Origin: SAR86 cluster bacterium AG-313-D11 | Lineage (GTDB): Bacteria > Pseudomonadota > Gammaproteobacteria > Magnimaribacterales > D2472 | Reading direction: 5' to 3' | DNA length: 51,143 nucleotides | Assembly: GCA_003284215.1 (NCBI GenBank) | Contig: QBVW01000005.1 | Coordinates: 68,881-120,023 of the forward strand | Part shown: positions 24,988-34,267 of the stretch, in pieces | Layout of the letters: each line of letters begins with the position of its first letter | Numbering within the stretch: position 1 is the first letter of the stretch | Position numbers and translations under genes: made by a program | The notes under the pieces: model-generated | Databases searched by the model: none | What the model was told of the DNA's origin: nothing | Seen by the model: only the letters and a program-made list of their open reading frames with translations

Positions 24988-26313
24988 ATGAAAAAAAATT
25001 TAAATTCTGGGCAACTCATGTGGCAAAGAGCTATCAAGGCAATTCCTGGTGGAAATGGCTTATTATCTAAAAGACCTGACAGATATGCTCCAGATATCTG
25101 GCCATCGTACTTCTCAAAATCCTCAGGTGTAGAAGTTATTGACCTTGATGGAAATAAGTTTATTGATATGGCACAAATGGGAATTGGTAGCGCTATATTA
25201 GGCTATTCAAATCCAGAATTAATTAATGCAATAACAGAGATGCTCAAGGATGGAGTTAATTGCACTTTAAATGCTCCAGAGGAGGTGCTGCTTGCAGAAA
25301 AATTATTAGATTTAAACCCTTTTGCTGGGGGGGTACGATTTGCACGATCTGGTGGAGAAGCTATGGCAATAGCTATAAGGATGGCAAGAGCCCATAGCGG
25401 TAGGGACAAAGTAATATTTTCTGGCTATCACGGCTGGTGCGATTGGTACTTAGCAACAAACCTAAATAAGAATGACGGTTTGAGTGAGCATTTAATTCCA
25501 GGCTTAGATACTAAGGGAGTTCCTGCAGGCCTTATTAACACTGCAATCCCATTTACTTATAATGATATAGAAAACTTTGAGACAACAATTAAAAACAATC
25601 CTGATGCAGGGGTAATTTGTCTTGAAGGCGCTAGATATGACTTTCCCTCCAAAGAATTTCTAGAAGCAGTGTCCCAACTTGCAAAAAAATATAACATGGT
25701 CATTGTATCTGACGAAATTACTTCAGGATGGAGAATGACGGATGGAGGAGTTTATAAAATTAATGGCTTTAATCCAGATATAGTTGTTTACGCAAAAGCA
25801 ATGGGGGGCGGCTTTGCAATTTCAGCAATTGTAGGCACTGAAGAAGTCATGAATACATCTCAGGATACTTTTATGAGTTCAACTATGTGGACTGAAAGAG
25901 TTGGATTCACCGCTGCTTTAACAACCATCAATATATTAACAAGGGAAAAAGTCTGGGAACATTTAATTGATATGGGGGATAGAATCGGTAAAGGATGGCT
26001 TAAGCTATCAGAAAAACATGGAATAGATATATCTGTTACAGACTTCAAACCTCTTATTACAATGAAATTTGGATATAAAGAAAGGAATCAAGCCTTAGCA
26101 ACACTTTTTATTCAAGAAATGCTTCAGAGAGGGTATTTAGCTGCGACCAGTGTTTACTTAAGCTATGCTCATAATAAAAAAATTATTGATGAATATCTTA
26201 TTGCTGTAGATGAATGCTTTGAAATTCTTTCTCATTCAATTGCTAATAACACCGAGATGGAACTTTTAGATAGCAGAGTAAGATCTGATTCATTTAATAG
26301 AATCACTCCATGA
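24988..26313 (+). CDS. class III aminotransferase (HemL-like) in sugar operon
   Basis: A 441-residue PLP aminotransferase of the class III/glutamate-1-semialdehyde group. Features are SGVEVIDLDGNKFIDMAQMGIGSAILGY near the N-terminus, FARSGGEAMAIAIRMARA, FSGYHGWCDWY, SDEITSGWR and the Schiff-base Lys270 in YAKAMGGGF. It superficially resembles HemL, but its place between a sugar formyltransferase and a cytidylyltransferase (4-bp overlap) argues for amination of a sugar carbonyl, probably a terminal one because this class favours primary-amine positions. It is one of two aminotransferases in the operon, implying a diamino sugar or two alternative sites. Confidence 0.83.
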   Translation: MKKNLNSGQLMWQRAIKAIPGGNGLLSKRPDRYAPDIWPSYFSKSSGVEVIDLDGNKFIDMAQMGIGSAILGYSNPELINAITEMLKDGVNCTLNAPEEVLLAEKLLDLNPFAGGVRFARSGGEAMAIAIRMARAHSGRDKVIFSGYHGWCDWYLATNLNKNDGLSEHLIPGLDTKGVPAGLINTAIPFTYNDIENFETTIKNNPDAGVICLEGARYDFPSKEFLEAVSQLAKKYNMVIVSDEITSGWRMTDGGVYKINGFNPDIVVYAKAMGGGFAISAIVGTEEVMNTSQDTFMSSTMWTERVGFTAALTTINILTREKVWEHLIDMGDRIGKGWLKLSEKHGIDISVTDFKPLITMKFGYKERNQALATLFIQEMLQRGYLAATSVYLSYAHNKKIIDEYLIAVDECFEILSHSIANNTEMELLDSRVRSDSFNRITP

Positions 26314-27053
26314 TAGGAGCTATTATTCAAGCTCGAATGGGATCATCTAGACTGCCTGGAAAAGTCTTAAAAGAAATTGGCAATAAAACACTTCTTGAAT
26401 TTCAAATTGATAGAATCCGACAAGCAAGCAGTCTGCAGAAAGTAATTGTTGCTACTTCTACCAAAAAAGCTGATGATCCAATTGAAAAATATTGTTTTAC
26501 AAATAATATACTTTGTTTTAGAGGGCCTGAGAATGATGTTTTATCGAGGTATTTTGAATGTGCCTCGTTTTACAAATTAACCACAATTATTAGATTAACA
26601 GCAGATTGCCCATTTACTGATCCTGAAATTATTGACAAAGTCGTTAATCTTTTTTTTGAACAAGGTGTTGATTACTGCTCAAATACCGTGCCCCCAGATA
26701 CAAGTCATTGGCCTGATGGAAGTGATGTTGAAGTATTTTCATTTCAGGCATTAGAAAGGGCTCATAAAGAGTCAATAAAAGCAGATGATAGAGAGCATGT
26801 AACATTTTATTTTTGGCAAGAACAATCTCATAGATTTAAAACTGCACAATTGCTAAATAATAATGATTGGTCAAAATATAGATTTACTGTTGATTATCCA
26901 GAAGATTTAAAGGTTGTGAACTTGCTGTCAAATGAAATTAAATCTAGGAATGTATTTGGTCATATTGAGGAGATAATTAATATCTTAAAAGATAGACCTG
27001 ATATAAAAAAGCTAAATGAGCAATATTACTTTGGTCTTGGTTGGAAACAATAA
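26310..27053 (+). CDS. SpsF-like CMP-sugar cytidylyltransferase
   Basis: A 247-residue nucleotidyltransferase of the SpsF/NeuA-like group, predicted to activate the 2-keto-3-deoxy sugar acid as a CMP derivative. The N-terminal signature MIGAIIQARMGSSRLPGKVLKEIG is intact, with RLTADCPFTDPEIID (about 92-106) and FTVDYPEDL (about 192-200) as later family blocks. Start and upstream stop overlap by 4 bp (ATGA). It supplies the activation step that follows the NeuB-like reaction; the presence of this class rather than a NeuA/PseF-type enzyme is part of what makes the operon unusual. Confidence 0.85.
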   Translation: MIGAIIQARMGSSRLPGKVLKEIGNKTLLEFQIDRIRQASSLQKVIVATSTKKADDPIEKYCFTNNILCFRGPENDVLSRYFECASFYKLTTIIRLTADCPFTDPEIIDKVVNLFFEQGVDYCSNTVPPDTSHWPDGSDVEVFSFQALERAHKESIKADDREHVTFYFWQEQSHRFKTAQLLNNNDWSKYRFTVDYPEDLKVVNLLSNEIKSRNVFGHIEEIINILKDRPDIKKLNEQYYFGLGWKQ

Positions 27054-27099
27054 CACTTTTTCTAAAATTTATACTACTAACTAAATAATATATCCATAA

Positions 27100-27906
27100 A
27101 TGGAAAAAATAGAAAAAAGAGCGTTAGAGTTATGGGGAGATGATCTTCATAAAGCTTATCCAGCATCTGCCCATAGCCCTCAATTGCAAGAAGTATTTCA
27201 AGAAAAGTGGACTGAATCGCTAAAAGGTAACTTCTTGGAAATAGGTTGTGGATGTGGTGCTGACCTAGAAATATTTTCTAAAATCTCAGAAATTAATTCA
27301 ATTGATGCAATTGATTTAGGCTCGACCGCAGATGATCTTGCTAAAAAATATAAGCATCGAGATGACATTAAAATTAAAAGAGGTAACGCGCTAGCTTTAG
27401 AGTTTGATAACAATGCGTTTGATTTGGTGTATTCTTTTGGAGTTTTCCATCATACTGCAAACCCCCTTAAATGCATTTCAGAATCAAAAAGAGTATTAAA
27501 AAAAGATGGGCGAATGTTTTTATATCTATATAGTTCTCACGAAGATATATTTCTCAAAAGAGTAGGCATTGTTATTGAAAACATAATTATGAAATTTTTT
27601 CAATATATCCCATATTTTGTTCAAAATATTGTTTGTATTTTGCTTGCCCCAGTATGCTGGGCACTTTTTTCTATTCCTGCAAGAATTTTAAAGCTAATGG
27701 GTTATAAGATTGCATCAAGTAAAATTCCATTTTATTGGGGCACTCATCCTTTTTCTATTATTGGAGATGTTAAAGATAGATTGATGTCGCCTGTAAACCA
27801 CAGGTTTACAAAATTGCAGATGATTAAAATTCTAAAAGATCAAAATTTTAGTTCTTTTGAGGTTATTAAGAGAGCATCTGGCCTATATATATATGCAGTA
27901 AAATAG
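27100..27906 (+). CDS. class I SAM-dependent methyltransferase
   Basis: A 268-residue UbiE-like methyltransferase. The SAM-binding motif I is NFLEIGCGCGAD (about 45-56); motif II is SIDAIDLG; and VYSFGVFHHTANPLKCISESKRVLKKDGRMFLYLY gives the later motifs. A hydrophobic patch at about 160-200 (FFQYIPYFVQNIVCILLAPVCWALF) suggests membrane association. It is the last gene of the rightward sugar operon, 46 bp after the cytidylyltransferase, and meets a leftward gene head-on at 27919. Probable target is the sugar product; this is inferred from context. Confidence 0.8.
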   Translation: MEKIEKRALELWGDDLHKAYPASAHSPQLQEVFQEKWTESLKGNFLEIGCGCGADLEIFSKISEINSIDAIDLGSTADDLAKKYKHRDDIKIKRGNALALEFDNNAFDLVYSFGVFHHTANPLKCISESKRVLKKDGRMFLYLYSSHEDIFLKRVGIVIENIIMKFFQYIPYFVQNIVCILLAPVCWALFSIPARILKLMGYKIASSKIPFYWGTHPFSIIGDVKDRLMSPVNHRFTKLQMIKILKDQNFSSFEVIKRASGLYIYAVK

Positions 27907-27918
27907 CCTTCTAATTAT

Positions 27919-29007
27919 TTAAGCTGAGCCTGGATCATTAACTCCCTTCCGATACTTTATCTTCTTGATTATAAAATTTTTGTCATTTATTCCATCTTTA
28001 AAAACATCAATTTCATTCATTTCAATATATGTGACATGGGCATTAAATTTATTAATAAAATTTTTGTATACGCTACCACTTATTATCGAGCTTTTTTTGA
28101 ATATATTGAAAAGAATTAATCGAGTACGAGAAATAATAATATTTTTACCATATGTATTAAACGGATGACGTAACTTTTCACATTCATCTTTTAGCTTATC
28201 TTTTATTTCTGATTTATTGTTGATAAATTCAATGCCAAGAATTTTTTTGCACAGCTCTCTTGCTAATACAAAATTTTTATCTTTAATTGATAATATTATT
28301 TCCTTTGAAGAATTAATATTAAAAGATTTCTTGTCGAAAGACGTTTTTGTAAGATAATTTGCTGTTTCATAACCTTGAGCAAAGTAATTAGTAATCAATT
28401 CACACTTACAGCCGATTGATACACCGAAAACAACTGCACTAGACATTGTGCATGCAAGAATATTTTCAAATTGAGAAAGTATAAAATATAAATTTCTATA
28501 AAAAGCATCATTTTGAGGTCCAGCTGAAATAGTTTTAATACCTTTTGATTCCCAAAACTTAACTGATGAATCTATTTTTTGATCTGTGCCTCTGTGTTTT
28601 ACTAAGATTTCTAGCTCTAACGGATTGAGATGGGAAATTAATTTATAGAGATTTTTGTCATTTGCTTTGCTTGGAGGTGGGGCAATAATTAAAGTTTTTC
28701 CATTTTTTATAGGAGCTTCACTTTTATGCATATCATGCAATAGAAGCCAAGGATGAGGTATTTTAATGGCTGGTTTAACATTATAAGATCTTTCATAAAT
28801 ATCTTTATTGTATGCCCAATGAATTGGTTCAATAGATTCAATATCATATGCACTGACAGTATGATTGAAATCCACCCCATGAGATATTGAAAGACATATA
28901 GGATAGTCATCATCCAAGCCAAGATATTGCTTGAGAATGTATGCTGACCCCATCATATTTGAGAGCGAGTAATGCTTAGAGAACTTTTTTAAAACATTTA
29001 TTTTCAA
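27919..29007 (-). CDS. unrecognised glycan-region protein, possibly a glycosyltransferase
   Basis: A 362-residue protein with no confident family. There is no signal peptide or clear membrane helix. Features are LSISHGVDFNH near residue 42, then Rossmann-like strands (GKTLIIAPPPSK, LEILVKHRGTD, ILACTMSSAVVFGVSIGCKCELITNY) arranged as in the C-terminal half of a GT-B enzyme or a capsule-synthesis protein. The C-terminus is Lys/Asn-rich. It overlaps the upstream PhyH oxygenase gene by 4 bp, so the two are made together. A glycosyl or sugar-phosphate transferase role is a guess from fold-like pattern and location. Confidence 0.6.
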   Translation of the reverse strand: MKINVLKKFSKHYSLSNMMGSAYILKQYLGLDDDYPICLSISHGVDFNHTVSAYDIESIEPIHWAYNKDIYERSYNVKPAIKIPHPWLLLHDMHKSEAPIKNGKTLIIAPPPSKANDKNLYKLISHLNPLELEILVKHRGTDQKIDSSVKFWESKGIKTISAGPQNDAFYRNLYFILSQFENILACTMSSAVVFGVSIGCKCELITNYFAQGYETANYLTKTSFDKKSFNINSSKEIILSIKDKNFVLARELCKKILGIEFINNKSEIKDKLKDECEKLRHPFNTYGKNIIISRTRLILFNIFKKSSIISGSVYKNFINKFNAHVTYIEMNEIDVFKDGINDKNFIIKKIKYRKGVNDPGSA

Positions 29008-29798
29008 ATCTGCTCTTTGCTACTGTTGTATGTTTGAACAAAGGTAATTCTTTTTCCATTATCAAAAGCGGGCATGGCTCCATGGACAATGCTTTGATCA
29101 CAAAAAGCAATGTCACCAGGTAAAAGTAATAGGGGCTCTAGATTTTTTTTCTTGTAGAAAATTGCATCTGTTGAAGAGCTACCTTTTTTTCGTAAGAATT
29201 TCGAGTTTACTTGGCACATTAGATAATTTTTTATCTTCTTTTTATGACTTCCTGGAATTACGGCAAATGGGCCACAACTTAAATCACTTTGGTCACTGAT
29301 AGCTAAAAAAATCTTGAAATATGGTTTCACTGAATCAATGTGATGAGTTCTAGGATTTGTAACCCCATCATGAAAATAGATATTAGAGTTCTTTGCTGAC
29401 ATTGATGTAGAGTATTTTTTTGTAAGTGATAGAAAGTGATGGTTATTTAATTTATGGCAAATCTTTTCAGATTCAGGAAATCTTTCTTTAAGCCAATGAT
29501 GGGGGTTAAATACGTCTATAAAATTATTATCAAACTTTTCCTGCTTACCTCTAATATCTGCAACCGAAACTTTAGATTTTGCTAAAACGTCATATGACTG
29601 TTTTTTTTGAGAGATAACCAAGTTAGAGGATTCTTTTTGTGAATTAATCTCTTTTTTAAGCGCTTTAAAGCTTTCACTTAATGTATTTATCTCATCATCT
29701 TTAAAAAAATTTTTAATAATTATAAATCCATGTTTTTTAAGACTGTCATATGCAACTTTTTCATTGAAAGAGTGCATTTCAAAGTATAATTTTTCCAT
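29004..29798 (-). CDS. PhyH-family Fe(II)/2-oxoglutarate dioxygenase
   Basis: A 264-residue member of the phytanoyl-CoA dioxygenase-like family, which hydroxylates or halogenates varied small molecules with non-haem iron and 2-oxoglutarate. The iron facial triad is visible as THHIDSV (HxD) and the distal His in CDQSIVHGAMP; GKRITF supplies the 2-oxoglutarate Arg. An amphipathic helical stretch (about 36-75) follows the start. It overlaps the next leftward gene by 4 bp. In a glycan region, likely substrates are a lipid carrier, fatty acyl group or sugar, but none can be assigned. Confidence 0.8.
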   Translation of the reverse strand: MEKLYFEMHSFNEKVAYDSLKKHGFIIIKNFFKDDEINTLSESFKALKKEINSQKESSNLVISQKKQSYDVLAKSKVSVADIRGKQEKFDNNFIDVFNPHHWLKERFPESEKICHKLNNHHFLSLTKKYSTSMSAKNSNIYFHDGVTNPRTHHIDSVKPYFKIFLAISDQSDLSCGPFAVIPGSHKKKIKNYLMCQVNSKFLRKKGSSSTDAIFYKKKNLEPLLLLPGDIAFCDQSIVHGAMPAFDNGKRITFVQTYNSSKEQI

Positions 29799-29879
29799 AA
29801 GTGAATTTTAAATTTTAATTAAGTGATTGTACATCTATGTTAAAGTTCCCTTTAAACAATATGTTGATATAGATCAATC

Positions 29880-32249
29880 ATGAGCCTTTCAGCTGATTTT
29901 TTATTTTTTTTAATAGAAAAAATCTCTATTTCCTTCGATTTTTGGTTACCTGTTATTGGGTTCATTCATTTACTTTTATTGCTAGCTTTGAAAAAAAGAA
30001 TTTGGCCAATTGCTTTAGTCTTTTCTCTTTTAATTTTTTGGGTTTTAGCAGGGCATCCCCTCATACAGAGCATTCAAAATGCAGGCATTGATTCAATGCT
30101 TGAGTTAAGAGCACCCGATGGTAGAGAGGTAATTTTTTGGATAGAAACAAACCTTGGCTCAACTTTGCCGGATACAAACTATATATTTTTGTGGTCATTA
30201 ATATCATTTTTTTATTTACTGATATGGTTTGTTTTAATTAGATTTTTTGCAAATTCAAAATTTTCTAGACATATTAACCTTCTCGAAAAACTTATCATTG
30301 CAATAATGGTAATTTATATTCCCCTTGCCTCTGTTGCAGAAAAAAGAAGCGCTTTAAAAATTGCATTAAATCAATTAGATATAACCTCAAAAGCTTTGAG
30401 CGTTGATCAAAGCCACTTAGAAGTAAAAGAAGGAGATTTAGGAGTGCCAATTTTTTTATATTTAGGCGAGAGCACAAGTTCAATGAATATGGGGATTTAT
30501 GGGTATCCGCGCGATACTACTCCAACTTTGGAAAGTTTTTCAAAAGATAATGATAATTTTATCAAAATTCCAAATGTGTGGGCTACACACACTCATACTA
30601 TACCTTCTTTATTGGATGCCTTTAGTATCCCAGAAAGTATGAAAAATCCCAATAGCTCTTCTTCTATTTTTCAAAGAAGTGGCTATCCCCTAATACCCAT
30701 ACTTAATAGCGTTGGAATTAATACGCATATAGTAGCAAATCATGTTCATGAAGAATTTTTATCACTGGTTTTCAATGAAGCAAGTACACTTATAGTTCCC
30801 AAAATAGCTAGAGGAGCTATTGACCCCTATAAAGAGTTAAAGAAATTTGATCATGAAGTTTTAAATGAAGCATTTAAAATTTTTGAATCTAATGAGAATA
30901 ATAAAAGTCAATTATATATTTTTCATTCTTATGCAGGACATGGAGATTATAGGAATTTTATTCCAAAGAAATATCACGTTAATGTAGATGACTTCCTTCA
31001 AGAAATACCTCCCTCTGCAATTATGGGCAATGTTCCATTTAAAGATGTTAACTTCATAGAATCTTATGACAGCGCAATCGCATACATTGATACCAATATT
31101 GTTAAAGCAATAAATTTTGTAAAACAATATGAGCATCCAATGATTTTTATTTACTTTCCAGATCACGGAGAGTCGGTTTACACAAGAAGAGCCCATGATT
31201 CTTCTAAATTTACAGTTGAAATGGCTCAAATACCAATGTTTGTATATTTTAATGATTTAGCTATTAATAAAAATCCTGAAAAATTTTTACGTATGCAACA
31301 AAGAATAATGGGTAATAAATTTGCTACTCTTTCTCAAATTCCATCTTTAATTGCAGAGATCATGGATATTGAGATATTAGACTCCAGAAATCAAGATAGT
31401 CTGATCAAATGTTCTATTGGTATAAATGACTGTCAAGACTCACTATTACTTGTTAGAGAGGTCACAGACAATAAGTCTGTTGTTAAAACATCAATCGAAC
31501 AAAAGCTAGACGCGGGGATGATTGATGCAACAGATGATGCGACTAACCACTATAACTTAATAAAAACTTTAGATATTGATGCATCTCCAGGAATTTGCTA
31601 TCACCGCTCTAACTCCATTGGAAAAGCAATTAGAGGCTTGGCGGTGACAGACTGCTTAGAAATTGATTTGGTAATTGAAGAAGGGGACCTATACATCTTT
31701 CACCCCCCACAAGAAAACTATGGATTTAAATTTAGTAAGTTATTAGAAATTATTCACGAACGCAAAGTCGCTTTATGGATAGATGGAAAAAATATAGATA
31801 ACATAAAAAATTGTAATACTTTTGTTGATAAGACCGCATTTTTATCTAATAAAAATATTAGTCTGTTAATTGAATTTCCTTCTTCGGTCTTCGAACAATC
31901 AAAAAAATTAGAAAATTGTATCTTTTCTCTAAAAGATCTAGGTTTTTCAACGTCATACTATGTACCTGAAATAGGCTCAAAATGTTCTGATCATTTACAA
32001 AAAGGGCTCAAAATGGAAAACTCAGAGTACTGTAGATTATTAATAAATAGAATAAATTGGGTAATAAATACTGATTATTTTTCTGATATTTCGTTTGATT
32101 ATTCTGCATTATTAGCTATATCGAATATAGATAATGCAGCGAGCTTGAGATGGAATATGTGGGGTTTAGAGCCTTCAGATGTATTAAAAATTCCACTGAA
32201 GAAATTTAATTTTATTATTCCAATTAACTCTGATCCAAATGACATATAG
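29880..32249 (+). CDS. sulfatase-fold phosphoethanolamine-transferase-like protein fused to a GDPD/FAM151-like domain
   Basis: A 789-residue protein with three parts. Residues 1-155 hold about four membrane helices. Residues 188-500 form an alkaline-phosphatase-superfamily domain like EptA/OpgE/Cpt: GEST with Glu197 and nucleophile Thr199, YGYPRDTTP (207-215), and metal ligands Asp428-His429 in PDHGES. Residues about 560-789 look like a PLC-type phosphodiesterase: His575-Arg576, Glu594-x-Asp596 and His608-Pro-Pro at GDPD-like spacing, closest by eye to FAM151/menorin domains. The enzyme probably acts in the periplasm, adding or removing phospho-head-groups on a glycan or lipid A. The fusion is unusual. 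Confidence 0.75.
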   Translation: MSLSADFLFFLIEKISISFDFWLPVIGFIHLLLLLALKKRIWPIALVFSLLIFWVLAGHPLIQSIQNAGIDSMLELRAPDGREVIFWIETNLGSTLPDTNYIFLWSLISFFYLLIWFVLIRFFANSKFSRHINLLEKLIIAIMVIYIPLASVAEKRSALKIALNQLDITSKALSVDQSHLEVKEGDLGVPIFLYLGESTSSMNMGIYGYPRDTTPTLESFSKDNDNFIKIPNVWATHTHTIPSLLDAFSIPESMKNPNSSSSIFQRSGYPLIPILNSVGINTHIVANHVHEEFLSLVFNEASTLIVPKIARGAIDPYKELKKFDHEVLNEAFKIFESNENNKSQLYIFHSYAGHGDYRNFIPKKYHVNVDDFLQEIPPSAIMGNVPFKDVNFIESYDSAIAYIDTNIVKAINFVKQYEHPMIFIYFPDHGESVYTRRAHDSSKFTVEMAQIPMFVYFNDLAINKNPEKFLRMQQRIMGNKFATLSQIPSLIAEIMDIEILDSRNQDSLIKCSIGINDCQDSLLLVREVTDNKSVVKTSIEQKLDAGMIDATDDATNHYNLIKTLDIDASPGICYHRSNSIGKAIRGLAVTDCLEIDLVIEEGDLYIFHPPQENYGFKFSKLLEIIHERKVALWIDGKNIDNIKNCNTFVDKTAFLSNKNISLLIEFPSSVFEQSKKLENCIFSLKDLGFSTSYYVPEIGSKCSDHLQKGLKMENSEYCRLLINRINWVINTDYFSDISFDYSALLAISNIDNAASLRWNMWGLEPSDVLKIPLKKFNFIIPINSDPNDI

Positions 32250-32302
32250 TAATTTGCTAAAATATTGATAATGCTTAATAAACAAAATATTTATTATAAA
32301 AA

Positions 32303-33031
32303 ATGAAATATCCTAAAGAATATTTTAAGGTTAATTTCCCAAAAGAAAGACCAATGCTTGATAAAGAAATTAAGAAAATATATGACGCTCAGTATATTGA
32401 CAACAGACAAGGTAAAAGTCCTATGTCTAATATTGCACAAAGACTTGAGTCATGGATGCATAAGCAGGTTGCAAACGCTATAAAACCTGATTCAAGATTA
32501 TTAGAGATTGGTGCCGGGACACTAAATCATTTAAATTATGAAAAAGGTTATAAGACTTATGATGTTGTTGAGCCATTTCAAGAATTGCTAGATCAGTCCC
32601 ATCAAAAAAAATTTATAAATAATTTCTATAAAGATATTTTTGAGGTTAATGAAAAATACGACTTTATTTTTTCAGTTGCAACTTTAGAGCACCTTACGAG
32701 CCTGCCTCAAATAGTTTCAAAAGCAGCAATTCAGTTAGATAAAAATGGAAAATTTCTTGCAGCTATACCATCAGAGGGAGGTTTCTTGTGGGGGACATCA
32801 TGGAGAATTTCTACAGGATTAGAGTTTTTTATTAGGCATAGACTTAATTATGGAAATCTGATGAGACATGAGCATGTAAATAATTTTTTAGAAATAGAAT
32901 CTTTATTAAGAATTATTTTTAAAAAAGTACATAAGAGACATTTAGGAATGAGCGATCATTTATCTTTATATCAATTTTTTGAATGCTCAGATCCTATTAT
33001 GGAAGTCTGTCAAAAATTTTCACGCATTTAA
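32303..33031 (+). CDS. class I SAM-dependent methyltransferase
   Basis: A 242-residue predicted methyltransferase. Motif I is LLEIGAGTLNHL (about 64-75), followed by DVVEPF, FIFSVATLEHL and LDKNGKFLAAIPSEGG, an arrangement typical of sugar or lipid methyltransferases in O-antigen loci. The C-terminal part (GMSDHLSLYQFFEC) is not recognised. It lies 53 bp after the sulfatase-fusion gene on the same strand, with no ribosome-binding site, and is convergent with the Wzy-like gene. The target is unknown. Confidence 0.78.
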   Translation: MKYPKEYFKVNFPKERPMLDKEIKKIYDAQYIDNRQGKSPMSNIAQRLESWMHKQVANAIKPDSRLLEIGAGTLNHLNYEKGYKTYDVVEPFQELLDQSHQKKFINNFYKDIFEVNEKYDFIFSVATLEHLTSLPQIVSKAAIQLDKNGKFLAAIPSEGGFLWGTSWRISTGLEFFIRHRLNYGNLMRHEHVNNFLEIESLLRIIFKKVHKRHLGMSDHLSLYQFFECSDPIMEVCQKFSRI

Positions 33032-33040
33032 TTCAAAAAG

Positions 33041-34249
33041 TTAACCTGAAGCTTTCTCAATCTTTTTGTGAAGAACTGAGCTAGAAGAAAAAATCAATGC
33101 CCAAAAATAAAAGTTATTACTAAAATCCCAATTAACTGTTTCAATAAGAAATGCAAATAAGATAGAAAAGTAAATTATGTTCTCACTTAATCCACTTACC
33201 AAATTGTTGATACTTTCTTTTAAAAAAATGTATAGATAAGAAATTGTAAAAATTGCTATGCTAATGCCCCCATATACAATCAAACTTCCAAACATAAAGT
33301 GTGGTCTAGATCCATAGATTAGCTCAAAGTTAGAAAGCCCAAGTGGTATAAAAAGACTATCTTTGACAGCCTCCAAACTATACAACTTATAGATACCATA
33401 GTTTCCAAGAATGAAATCAATTTCTTTGATCGAGAATAGAATTTCTCTAAAATGAATAGAGGGGTAATTATATGATCCTGAGATGGCTACAATTATGTGA
33501 GATAAGAATATATAGCTTAAACCTAAACCTAATAGCAAAATCCCTAGAGTTTTTTTAGAATAGCTTTTTAAAATAAAAACAATAAGTAAAGCTGCAAAAA
33601 TTAGAAATGCAAATTTAGCCTTTGTAATTGCAAGAGAAATAATTAATAAAATATATATAATTTTTTTTGAAAAATTTTGAAATATTGTTTGATATTTCAC
33701 AAAGGCAAGTCCAGCTCCAATGCAATAAGCTGATCCATTTGCAGAAGCAAAAAATCCATTTACTAGAATTGTAGGATTTGTTCCATTTGAATAAGGGTAG
33801 TCAAAGTCCATAACTTGATAAAGAATATTTGTATCACTTAAAAATCCTTCAGCAAGACCAAGAATTACACCTACAGATCCAACTATAGATGAAATAATTA
33901 TGGCATTAGCGGCATGCTCGAAATGATTGCCTGTAGAAAAAAAAATACATTTACTAATTATTAATGTTATTAATAGCAATATCAGAGCTCTATCAGCGTA
34001 GCTAAAAAAAATAAATAAGACAGCTATATTGAAAACTATTAATATTTCTAAAATTAAAGAGTTAGATAATTTTTGTGAGTTCTCCATGATATTTAGAACG
34101 GTACAGCAAGCAAAAGTTAAAATTAGAATAAAAGCAAAAATTATAGAACTAATTGGAGAGTGTTCTCTTAGAGCATAGTAAAGTGGGAAACTTAAAAGAA
34201 TAATATAGGCCAAGCTATCAACAATTTTTCTTAAACGGACTTCAATCAT
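33041..34249 (-). CDS. Wzy/WaaL-like O-antigen polymerase or ligase
   Basis: A 402-residue integral membrane protein with about ten to twelve hydrophobic segments and a larger periplasmic loop in the C-terminal half (about 265-310; SIHFREILFSIKEIDFILGNYGIYKLYSLEAVKDS), as in O-antigen polymerases and ligases. Sequence is weakly conserved in this group, so the call rests on topology and place: directly downstream of the gtrA/gtrB-like pair on the same strand inside a glycan cluster. Polymerase versus ligase cannot be settled. Confidence 0.65.
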   Translation of the reverse strand: MIEVRLRKIVDSLAYIILLSFPLYYALREHSPISSIIFAFILILTFACCTVLNIMENSQKLSNSLILEILIVFNIAVLFIFFSYADRALILLLITLIISKCIFFSTGNHFEHAANAIIISSIVGSVGVILGLAEGFLSDTNILYQVMDFDYPYSNGTNPTILVNGFFASANGSAYCIGAGLAFVKYQTIFQNFSKKIIYILLIISLAITKAKFAFLIFAALLIVFILKSYSKKTLGILLLGLGLSYIFLSHIIVAISGSYNYPSIHFREILFSIKEIDFILGNYGIYKLYSLEAVKDSLFIPLGLSNFELIYGSRPHFMFGSLIVYGGISIAIFTISYLYIFLKESINNLVSGLSENIIYFSILFAFLIETVNWDFSNNFYFWALIFSSSSVLHKKIEKASG

Positions 34250-34267
34250 CTACGTTATTGATTAGGA

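Noticed and set aside
24988-26313. Class III aminotransferase as HemL (glutamate-1-semialdehyde aminomutase)
   Set aside because: The fold matches, but the gene is coupled by overlap to a cytidylyltransferase inside a sugar operon, so tetrapyrrole synthesis is unlikely.
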